NCBI GenBank assembly: GCA_937884995.1
Contig: CAKZZL010000041.1
Coordinates: 1-25,360 of the forward strand
Source of the DNA: an uncultured Clostridia bacterium
Lineage (GTDB): Bacteria > Bacillota > Clostridia > Oscillospirales > Acutalibacteraceae
Direction of reading: 5' to 3'
Length of the DNA: 25,360 bases
The notes beneath the pieces are model-generated. The model was not told where the DNA came from. It made no database searches and saw only the letters and a program-made list of their open reading frames with translations. The position numbers and the translations under genes are program-made. Shown piece by piece: positions 16,318-22,700 of the stretch. How positions within the stretch are numbered: the stretch's first letter is position 1; the number at the start of each line of letters is the position of its first letter.

Positions 16318-18432
16318 TTATCTTTTAGTCTTCTTTTCTTTCTTGGCCTCATATCCGCAGCCTTCGTTAAGGCATGCAACTATTCCGCCTTTTCTCTTAA
16401 AGAGTGTCTTTCCGCACTTGGGGCATAAATCTGCAGTAGGTTTATCCCATGTCATAAAATTACAATTGGGATAGTTGCTGCAGCCGAAGAAAGTATGTCC
16501 CTTCTTAGACTTTTTCTCTATAATCTTGCCGCCGCAAACAGGACAGATTCCTGCAGTCTCTGTAACAAGCGGCTTCGTGTTTTTACACTCCGGATATCCC
16601 GAACACGCAAGGAATTTTCCGAACCTGCCGACCTTTATAACCATAGGACGGCCGCATTTCTCACAAATCTCATCTGTCTCGTTTTCTTTAAGCTGTATCT
16701 TGACGCCCTTCATTTCACTTTTTGCCTTTTCAAGGGTTTTGCTGTATTCATCATAGAAACTGTGCAGCATCTTTACATAGTCTGTATCACCTTTTTCAAC
16801 CGCATCAAGTTCATCTTCCATTCCTGCAGTGAACTTTACATCAACTATATTCGGGAATTGCTGCTTTAGGAGTTTGGTTATGGCTTCTCCGAGTTCTGTC
16901 GGCACGAGCATTTTCTTTTCTCTTACAACATATTCTCTTGCAGTTATAGTGGATATGATGGTCGCATATGTGGAAGGTCTTCCTATACCTGTTTCCTCAA
17001 GGGCCTTGATAAGAGATGCTTCCGTATATCTTGCAGGTGGCTGTGTGAAATGCTGATTCCCTGCAAACTCTTTTATCTTTATCGGATCGCCCTCGTTTAT
17101 TTCAGGAAGGCTGGTCTCTTCTTCATCTTCTTCATCGCTGCCCGCAATATATATCTTTGTAAATCCGTCAAACTTTACCGTATATCCGTTTGCAGCATAG
17201 GTCAAAAAACCGCCCTTTTCCTTATCTTCTTTATTTTGACCCCTGAACTCTGCTTTTACCGTGTTTTGAACACAAGCTGCCATAAGGCTGGCAATAAAGC
17301 GTTTCCATATGAGGCTGTAGAGCTTATATTGGTCACTTGTCAAGCTTTCTTTTGCCTTTTCAGGTGTAAGTTCTATTGTGGTAGGTCTAATAGCTTCATG
17401 TCCGTCCTGTGCATTCGCTCTGGTTTTGTAATAGCGAGGCTTATCCGGAAGATATTCAGAACCGAAATTTTCCTTTACAAAAGCATTGCCGGCTGCCCTC
17501 GCTTCTTCGGATATGCGAAGGGAGTCTGTTCTCATATATGTTATGAGACCGATGGAGCCATAGCCTTTCACATTGACACCTTCATAAAGCTCCTGAGCCA
17601 CGCTCATGGTCTTTCTTGCCTGGAAATTGAGTTTTCTGGAAGCTTCCTGCTGAAGTGTCGATGTTGTAAAAGGTGGTGCAGGCTGCTTGTTTCTTGTGCC
17701 TTTTTTTACTCCGCTTGCAGTAAATTCTGCGCCTTCCATTCTCTGAAGATAAAGATCTGCCTGCTCTTTGCTTTCGATTTTAACCTTTCCGCTTTCATCA
17801 CCTGTGAACTGGGCATCAATTGCCTTTTTTGAACTGGGTGCAATCATTTTGGCGTCGAGTGTCCAAAATTCTTCAGCCTTGAATGCTCTTATTTCATCTT
17901 CGCGGTCGACAATGAGTCTGACTGCAACAGACTGAACTCTGCCCGCAGACAAACCTCTGTGTATTTTTTGTGACACAAAGGGACTTAGTGTGTATCCGAC
18001 AAGACGGTCAAGTATACGTCTTGCCTGCTGCGCATTTACGAGTCCCATATCTATTTTTTCTGCTTTGGCAATTCCTTCGGTTACGCTTCTTTTGTTGATC
18101 TCGTTGAACTTAACTCTGTTCTTTTCATTCGGATCAAGTCCGAGAATCGTAGCTATATGCCAGGAAATGGCTTCTCCTTCACGGTCAGGGTCGGCTGCAA
18201 GTATGACACTCTCTGCCTTTTTTGCCATTTCTTTAAGTTCTTTTACAAGCCCTTCCTGCTTTTTTATAATGGCATACTTAGGGGCAAAGTCATGCTCGAC
18301 ATCCACGCTGAGTTTTGCTGCAGGCAAATCGCGAACATGTCCCTTTGATGACACCACTTTGTATCCCTTGCCAAGATAATTTTGTATGTTCTTTGCTTTT
18401 GAAGGAGACTCAACAATTACTAATTTTGACAT
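16318..18432 (-). CDS. topA: DNA topoisomerase I
   Basis: Predicted 704 aa. The TOPRIM domain has Glu8 (VESPSKA) and DPDREGEA (81-88). The active-site tyrosine is Tyr299 in GLITYMRTDS. Three C-terminal zinc ribbons are complete: Cys590/593/610/616, Cys630/633/651/657 and Cys670/673/687/692. The tail is lysine-rich. The enzyme relaxes negative supercoils through a 5'-phosphotyrosine link. AGGAAAG lies before the ATG. dprA, which often sits upstream, is replaced by a TrmH-family gene 24 bases away. Confidence 0.98.
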   Translation of the reverse strand: MSKLVIVESPSKAKNIQNYLGKGYKVVSSKGHVRDLPAAKLSVDVEHDFAPKYAIIKKQEGLVKELKEMAKKAESVILAADPDREGEAISWHIATILGLDPNEKNRVKFNEINKRSVTEGIAKAEKIDMGLVNAQQARRILDRLVGYTLSPFVSQKIHRGLSAGRVQSVAVRLIVDREDEIRAFKAEEFWTLDAKMIAPSSKKAIDAQFTGDESGKVKIESKEQADLYLQRMEGAEFTASGVKKGTRNKQPAPPFTTSTLQQEASRKLNFQARKTMSVAQELYEGVNVKGYGSIGLITYMRTDSLRISEEARAAGNAFVKENFGSEYLPDKPRYYKTRANAQDGHEAIRPTTIELTPEKAKESLTSDQYKLYSLIWKRFIASLMAACVQNTVKAEFRGQNKEDKEKGGFLTYAANGYTVKFDGFTKIYIAGSDEEDEEETSLPEINEGDPIKIKEFAGNQHFTQPPARYTEASLIKALEETGIGRPSTYATIISTITAREYVVREKKMLVPTELGEAITKLLKQQFPNIVDVKFTAGMEDELDAVEKGDTDYVKMLHSFYDEYSKTLEKAKSEMKGVKIQLKENETDEICEKCGRPMVIKVGRFGKFLACSGYPECKNTKPLVTETAGICPVCGGKIIEKKSKKGHTFFGCSNYPNCNFMTWDKPTADLCPKCGKTLFKRKGGIVACLNEGCGYEAKKEKKTKR

Positions 18433-18456
18433 AATTTCTTTCCTATACTTATTTTT

Positions 18457-19230
18457 TTATCGGGTCATTTCCCACATGATTATTGAAGCCGCCGCTGCCG
18501 CATTAAGCGACTCTGCACGGCCTTTCATAAGGATTGTGACCTTTTCTTTACATGCATCTATGACATCGGCGGTTATGCCGTTGCCTTCGTTTCCTATAAC
18601 GCAAATGCCGCCGTCCCTAAAATCAACTTCAGATATATCAGATGCATCCTTTTCAGGAACCGAAGCATATGTATATATGCCTTTGTCTTTGCACTCATTA
18701 ATATATCCACTGAGATCCTTGACTTTAAGAATTGGCAATCTGAAAACAGCGCCCATGGATGCGCGCACCGCTTTCGGATTATATATATCACATCCTCCGC
18801 AAATAATCAATCCGTCAATTCCAAGCGCCTCTGCAGTTCTCATAACTGCGCCGAGATTGTCCGGGCTTTGAATATCATCAAGAGCGATATATTTTTTCAT
18901 CTTTTCAAGAGTTAAAGGCTTTTCTTTTGCTTTAACAACACAAATTATCCCCTGTGGCGAAACCGTATCGCTGACATAGTTCATAAGGCTACCATCAATC
19001 TCATAACTGTTTTTGGCCGCAGATATGACGGAGATTGCGTCTTTCTCATGTTTTTGCAAAAAAGAATCCGTGTAAAAGACATTGACGATTTCAGAACCTG
19101 AAGAAACTGCATCTGCACAAAGTCTCAGGCCGTCACATACAAAGAGAGATTTCTCTCTTCTTGACTGCGCGCTTTTACTCAGTTCTTTAACTTCTTTGAT
19201 TTTATCATTTGTTTTTGATTTAATAAACAT
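18457..19230 (-). CDS. TrmH/SpoU-family RNA 2'-O-methyltransferase
   Basis: A start at 19230 gives 257 aa. A longer GTG start at 19260 is possible but would place the first codons inside the rplT terminator stem, so I prefer the inner ATG; its ribosome binding site is weak either way. The N-terminal substrate-binding domain (about 1-95) contains SAQSRREKSLFVCDGLRL. The SPOUT knot motifs follow: DDIQSPDNLGAVMRTAEALG, IGNEGNGIT and the final ILMKGRAESLNAAAAASI. This family methylates 2'-OH groups in rRNA or tRNA; the target is not evident. A TrmH-family gene after rplT is common in Clostridia. Confidence 0.9.
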   Translation of the reverse strand: MFIKSKTNDKIKEVKELSKSAQSRREKSLFVCDGLRLCADAVSSGSEIVNVFYTDSFLQKHEKDAISVISAAKNSYEIDGSLMNYVSDTVSPQGIICVVKAKEKPLTLEKMKKYIALDDIQSPDNLGAVMRTAEALGIDGLIICGGCDIYNPKAVRASMGAVFRLPILKVKDLSGYINECKDKGIYTYASVPEKDASDISEVDFRDGGICVIGNEGNGITADVIDACKEKVTILMKGRAESLNAAAAASIIMWEMTR

Positions 19231-19254
19231 AATAACCACGTGTAAATAATGCAA

Positions 19255-19286
19255 AACCACGCGCGGGATATCTGCCCGGCGTGGTT
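19255..19286 (-). terminator. rplT terminator
   Basis: AACCACGC (19255-19262) pairs with GCGTGGTT (19279-19286), and CGGG with CCCG inside it, leaving one bulged G and a 7-base loop. It starts five bases after the rplT stop. On the minus strand the stem is followed by TTGCATTATTTA, an interrupted U tract. The next gene begins only 24 bases beyond, so read-through probably feeds it. Confidence 0.8.
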
Positions 19287-19291
19287 GTTTT

Positions 19292-19648
19292 TTATTTGAG
19301 AGCTGCTTTTGCCTGCTCTGTAAGAGCTGTGAAAGCAGAAGGATCTGCGATAGCTATTTCTGAGAGCATTTTACGGTTGAGGTCGATTCCGGCCTTCTTG
19401 AGTCCGTTCATAAATGTTGAATAGTTCATTCCGTTAACTTTGCATGCTGCTGAAATTCTTGTTATCCAAAGTTTTCTGAAGTCACGTTTTTTCTGTTTTC
19501 TTCCGACATATGCATATTGGCCGGACTTCATAACAGCTTCTTTTGCTGTCTTGAAAAGGGCATGTTTTGAGCCATAATAACCCTTTGCCATCTTTAATGT
19601 TTTATTTCTTCTTTTGCGAGTCATCATCGCACCTTTAATACGAGCCAT
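19292..19648 (-). CDS. rplT: 50S ribosomal protein L20
   Basis: Predicted 118 aa, normal for bL20. The basic N-terminal arm (ARIKGAMMTRKRRNKTLKMA) and the C-terminal globular part (NYSTFMNGLKKAGIDLNRK) are typical. L20 is an early assembly protein of 23S rRNA and the known autoregulator of infC-rpmI-rplT operons. A small GNRA-like hairpin (TTGCC-GAAAA-GGCAA) and a GGAGG-type site lie in the 44-base gap after rpmI. Confidence 0.98.
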   Translation of the reverse strand: MARIKGAMMTRKRRNKTLKMAKGYYGSKHALFKTAKEAVMKSGQYAYVGRKQKKRDFRKLWITRISAACKVNGMNYSTFMNGLKKAGIDLNRKMLSEIAIADPSAFTALTEQAKAALK

Positions 19649-19692
19649 TGTTTTTTACCTCCGATTTTTATTTTGCCTTTTCGGCAACCCGA

Positions 19693-19890
19693 TTATTTAT
19701 ATGGTACAAGACGTTTAATCTGCTTAACATTTGTTGTGTCAGCAACAGAAGTCTTGCGGAGATTACGTTTTCTCTTTGTGCTTTTCTTATTGAGAATGTG
19801 TGACTTGTTGGCATGTGCTCTGATTGGCTTGCCGTTCTTTGAAATCTTGAAGCGTTTTTTTGCTCCGCTGTGTGTTTTAATTTTCGGCAT
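19693..19890 (-). CDS. rpmI: 50S ribosomal protein L35
   Basis: Predicted 65 aa, standard for bL35, beginning MPKIKTHSGAKKRFKIS and highly basic. AGGAGG lies before the ATG in a 29-base gap after infC. It is part of the canonical infC-rpmI-rplT operon. Confidence 0.98.
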   Translation of the reverse strand: MPKIKTHSGAKKRFKISKNGKPIRAHANKSHILNKKSTKRKRNLRKTSVADTTNVKQIKRLVPYK

Positions 19891-19919
19891 GATTTATTCC
19901 TCCTAAAAATGAATATTGT

Positions 19920-20438
19920 TTACTTTGTTGTTTTGGGTGCCATAAACATAAGCATTTGTCTGCCTTCCAGTTTTGCAGCCTTTTCCACCGTGCCGTATTC
20001 TTCGGTAGCCTCTGCAAATCTGTCCATGATTCCATTTCCTAAATGCGCATGTGCCATCTCTCTTCCGCGGAATCTGATTGAGACTTTTACTTTGTTACCG
20101 CTCTTTAAGAACTTGATTGCATGATTTACCTTAGTGTCAAAGTCATGAGTGTCGATGTTTACAGACAGACGAACCTCTTTGGTTTCAATAACCTTCTGAG
20201 ATTTCCTGCGGTCTTTTTCACGCTTTGCCTGATCAAAACGATACTTGCCGTAGTCCATAATCTTACATACCGGCGGGTTAGCTGCAGGCGAAACCTTCAC
20301 CAGATCCATATTGCGGCTTTCAGCTTCCTTGAGAGCATCCTTCGGGGACATAATCCCGAGCTGTTCTCCCTTGTCGGTAATAACTCTTACTTCCTTATCT
20401 CTGATTTCTTCGTTAATCTGCAATTCCTTGGTAGCGAT
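19920..20438 (-). CDS. infC: Translation initiation factor IF-3, probable ATC start
   Basis: With the ATC start at 20438 the protein is 172 aa and begins (M)ATKELQINEEIR, matching the usual IF3 N-terminus. The TTG at 20423 (167 aa) has AAGG only two bases away and would remove conserved residues. The ATC has GAGG nine bases upstream. The N domain includes VNEEIR-like residues and ANPPVCKIMDYGKYRF; the C domain includes SVNIDTHDFDTKVNHA and RFRGREMAH. IF3 prevents subunit joining and discriminates against non-standard start codons, so a rare start on its own mRNA allows autoregulation, as known for the AUU of E. coli infC. Confidence 0.95.
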   Translation of the reverse strand: MATKELQINEEIRDKEVRVITDKGEQLGIMSPKDALKEAESRNMDLVKVSPAANPPVCKIMDYGKYRFDQAKREKDRRKSQKVIETKEVRLSVNIDTHDFDTKVNHAIKFLKSGNKVKVSIRFRGREMAHAHLGNGIMDRFAEATEEYGTVEKAAKLEGRQMLMFMAPKTTK

Positions 20439-20451
20439 AAAAATGCACCTC
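20436..20451 (-). promoter_or_regulatory. infC: infC ribosome binding site and ATC start
   Basis: GAGG at 20448-20451 is followed by nine bases and ATC at 20436-20438, in frame with IF3. An in-frame ATT at 20442-20444 is only three bases from the GAGG. No ATG, GTG or TTG is well placed; the in-frame GTG-like sequence seen in AGAGGTGC is out of frame. The ATC is therefore the best start by spacing and by homology of the encoded N-terminus. Confidence 0.65.
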
Positions 20452-20580
20452 TCTTATATAAGTAATGTCAATAACAAATGCGGACAGATAGATTCTGCCC
20501 GCTTCAATACATTCCTTAAAGTATTGACCGTTCCGAGAAACCCGAACGGTGAGAGAATCTTACTGCTCTTCTTTATTGCT
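20452..20580 (-). ncRNA. Structured 5' leader of infC-rpmI-rplT (L20-leader-like)
   Basis: About 130 nt from the predicted transcription start to the Shine-Dalgarno. Three consecutive hairpins are visible: ACCGTTC/GAACGGT (arms 20527-20533 and 20544-20550), CAATAC/GTATTG (20505-20510 and 20521-20526), and a 9-bp stem with one G-U (20480-20488 and 20494-20502). The last is followed on the minus strand by ATTTGTTATTG, like an attenuator-type terminator. Firmicutes infC leaders are known targets of L20. Membership in that family is inferred from position and structure. Confidence 0.6.
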
Positions 20581-20585
20581 CGTTA

Positions 20586-20614
20586 ATTATACCCACTTAA
20601 TCAAACTTTGTCAA
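20586..20614 (-). promoter_or_regulatory. Consensus sigma-A promoter of the infC operon
   Basis: TTGACA (20609-20614) and TATAAT (20586-20591) are both perfect consensus hexamers with a 17-base spacer on the minus strand. The -35 box and part of the spacer lie in the final codons and stop of the GGDEF gene. Transcription would start near 20579, giving a leader of about 130 nt. Confidence 0.9.
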
Positions 20615-21803
20615 TATTTTTTTCATTTTTATATATTTTATCCATATATGAGACACAGTTCTTCCCTGATTTTTTTGCATTATATAACTGTTTATCTGCC
20701 CTCTCAACAAGCTCCGGGACCGGTAGGTTTATATCATCTTTATCTGCCACATATATGCCTATGCTCACCGTTATATGCTGAAGTCCTTCGGCGATTTCCG
20801 TATTTTCTATCTTATCAAGAAAATGAAGCATATGCTCTACTATTGTATCTGCATTTCTGAGCGCACAAAACATAGAGAATTCTTCTCCGCCATAGCGAAC
20901 ACATATGTCCGTGGGCCTCATAAAAAATTCCTGTATTGATTCTGCAACGGTCTTGAGGCATATATCGCCGTTTACATGACCGTATTTGTCATTGAACCTT
21001 TTGAAATCATCAATATCGACCATGACCACAAGCAGCGACAGTTTATTGTTAGTGCAATACCTTTGCAAAAGAGGAAGATATTCCCGCATGCCTCTTCTGT
21101 TGGAAAGCAATGTCAGGCTATCACCGTTAGCAGAGTACTCCAGCTTTTTCTCTGTCAGTTTTTTGTCCACATATGTATAGAATCTGATGTATGACACGAA
21201 AAAGGCGGCAAATGTCGAACCGGATACAATAAGGATATTTTGCAAATCCGCGCCTCCGAGGAAGATATTGATAAGCTCCCAGGCCATTGCTATTGCAAAA
21301 AGCAATGTCTTGGGTAAAGTCTCCAGTATAGGCAGCAGGCTGAAAACGATAAGAAAAACCATATAGTTGTTCATCGTTTTATTATCCATATATTCCATTG
21401 TCGCAAAGGAAAGCGCTTCTGTCATATATATGAGCCAATAAAGAATATATACTCTTCTTTTTTTCTCATTGTTAAGTTCCGGCACCTTAAGTACTCTCTC
21501 GACTATGCTTATGAAGGCGACCGAAATGATTATAAAGACAAGGCATGAAAGGGCGAATGTCTGGCGGTGATTGAAAAGCGGGTTTGCAAGAAGCGACCAT
21601 ATCATGCCACACACTTCTATGATAACGAGCACTATGGTGGCAGGAATAACTCTCAGAAAGTTTGTATGAATCCTGTCATTTTCAATCCTCTTATATATAA
21701 CATTATTGCTCTTTAGTCCCTTGCTTGCAGCACGAGTGTCCTTGTATCTTGCGACCAGGACTTTTTCAAGCTTTTTTTCTTCAAGCATAAGATTCCTGAA
21801 CAT
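20601..21803 (-). CDS. Membrane-bound GGDEF diguanylate cyclase
   Basis: Predicted 400 aa. A charged N-terminus (1-49) precedes about six membrane segments (roughly 51-72, 83-104, 118-136, 147-163, 166-183, 188-207), then a GGDEF domain. The active site is GGEEF (305-309). The metal-site region DIDDFK (263-268) is present, and an intact allosteric I-site RPTD (296-299) sits five residues before GGEEF. It should therefore make cyclic di-GMP with product inhibition. No EAL or extracellular sensor domain is visible. It follows the SAM-enzyme gene by 9 bases; its GAGG overlaps that gene's stop codon, so the two are coupled. Confidence 0.95.
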   Translation of the reverse strand: MFRNLMLEEKKLEKVLVARYKDTRAASKGLKSNNVIYKRIENDRIHTNFLRVIPATIVLVIIEVCGMIWSLLANPLFNHRQTFALSCLVFIIISVAFISIVERVLKVPELNNEKKRRVYILYWLIYMTEALSFATMEYMDNKTMNNYMVFLIVFSLLPILETLPKTLLFAIAMAWELINIFLGGADLQNILIVSGSTFAAFFVSYIRFYTYVDKKLTEKKLEYSANGDSLTLLSNRRGMREYLPLLQRYCTNNKLSLLVVMVDIDDFKRFNDKYGHVNGDICLKTVAESIQEFFMRPTDICVRYGGEEFSMFCALRNADTIVEHMLHFLDKIENTEIAEGLQHITVSIGIYVADKDDINLPVPELVERADKQLYNAKKSGKNCVSYMDKIYKNEKNIDKV

Positions 21804-21812
21804 TTTTCCACC

Positions 21813-22601
21813 TCAAATTTCACCGGCTTCCCAGTTTTCATTGATTTCTTTTATGACCTTATCAAGATTTCTTCCTTTTCCTTTTTTAATGAGGACAAGA
21901 TTGTTTCTCCCTTCGCTTGACAGCAGGATCTTCTTATATATATCATCCCGATCTGTCTCTTTTGCGAATTTTATTATTTTTTCTTTATCTTCGTTGAGCA
22001 TATTGAATATGATTACGGAGTTTTCTTTCCCCAGCCTGCACAAATTTGCAACAAAAGATTGCGAATAGACTTCCTGCGACAGACGTTCCGTATCAAAAAG
22101 ATCTACGAAAATGACATCATAAAGAGTTTTTTCACTTTTGACAAATTCAAAGGCATCGGCCTTAATTATCTCAAACTCGTCTTTTATCTCATCCAAAAGG
22201 AAGTATTTTTTTGCTATTTCTATAAGCCGGGGGCTGTGCTCAACACCCTTGATTTTGGATCCCGGGAACTGGAGTGCCGTATATCTTGCAACAGCAGAGC
22301 CTGCGCAGCCCAGCAAAAGCATATCATCCACGGCGACATTTCTGCCCCAGATTCCTATGACTTTTTGTGCGCTTATCATGCATGGCTGCATATTATATTT
22401 TTTGTTAAGATATATCATCGACTGGATATATACACGCTTATCCTTCTCCGAAAAGAAGGCAAGAGCCCTTCTTTCTTTGTATCCGGGCAGCATGCATTTG
22501 CTCTCGATGACTTTGTATGTCACCCCGTTCACATTCTCTTCGTGCATGACTTTACTGACAATAAGCTTCTTTTTTATTGCATTTTTGAAACCGGTTTTCA
22601 T
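21813..22601 (-). CDS. Spermidine-synthase-like class I SAM-dependent enzyme
   Basis: The best start is the ATG at 22601 (262 aa), preceded by GGTGGGGAG with six-base spacing. The longer frame from 22637 adds residues that translate this site. The Rossmann core shows LLLGCAGSAVARY, GVEHSP, a KADAFEF motif and YDVIFVDLFD, similar in layout to spermidine synthases and related methyltransferases. The usual polyamine-site residues are not recognisable, so aminopropyl transfer is doubtful and the substrate is unknown. No membrane segment is visible. It is the first gene of a two-gene unit with the diguanylate cyclase. Confidence 0.8.
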   Translation of the reverse strand: MKTGFKNAIKKKLIVSKVMHEENVNGVTYKVIESKCMLPGYKERRALAFFSEKDKRVYIQSMIYLNKKYNMQPCMISAQKVIGIWGRNVAVDDMLLLGCAGSAVARYTALQFPGSKIKGVEHSPRLIEIAKKYFLLDEIKDEFEIIKADAFEFVKSEKTLYDVIFVDLFDTERLSQEVYSQSFVANLCRLGKENSVIIFNMLNEDKEKIIKFAKETDRDDIYKKILLSSEGRNNLVLIKKGKGRNLDKVIKEINENWEAGEI

Positions 22602-22627
22602 TGTCAGCTCCCCACCTTTGCAAGTAA

Positions 22628-22657
22628 ATGATACCATTTATATATTGATTTTGTAAA
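22628..22657 (-). promoter_or_regulatory. Probable promoter of the SAM-enzyme/GGDEF unit
   Basis: TTTACA (22652-22657) and TATCAT (22628-22633) are spaced by 18 bases on the minus strand, each one mismatch from consensus. The start would fall near 22621, just ahead of the Shine-Dalgarno at 22607-22615. Position between the glgP terminator and the gene supports it. Confidence 0.55.
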
Positions 22658-22663
22658 TATGCA

Positions 22664-22693
22664 AATCGGCACCTCTCTTCAAAGATGCCGATT
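22664..22693 (-). terminator. glgP terminator
   Basis: AATCGGCA (22664-22671) and TGCCGATT (22686-22693) form an 8-bp stem with a 14-base loop, seven bases after the glgP stop. The following minus-strand sequence TTGCATATTTAC is only moderately U-rich. Confidence 0.7.
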
Positions 22694-22700
22694 CCTGTCT

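Noticed and set aside
17050..17832. 260-codon plus-strand open frame inside topA
   Set aside because: It is antisense to well-conserved topA coding sequence, has cysteine-rich unlikely composition and no start signals.
20421..20423. TTG as infC start
   Set aside because: AAGG is only two bases upstream and conserved N-terminal residues would be lost. The ATC at 20438 is better placed.
22602..22637. Longer start of the SAM enzyme
   Set aside because: These codons translate the Shine-Dalgarno GGTGGGGAG of the inner ATG and would start close to the predicted transcription start.
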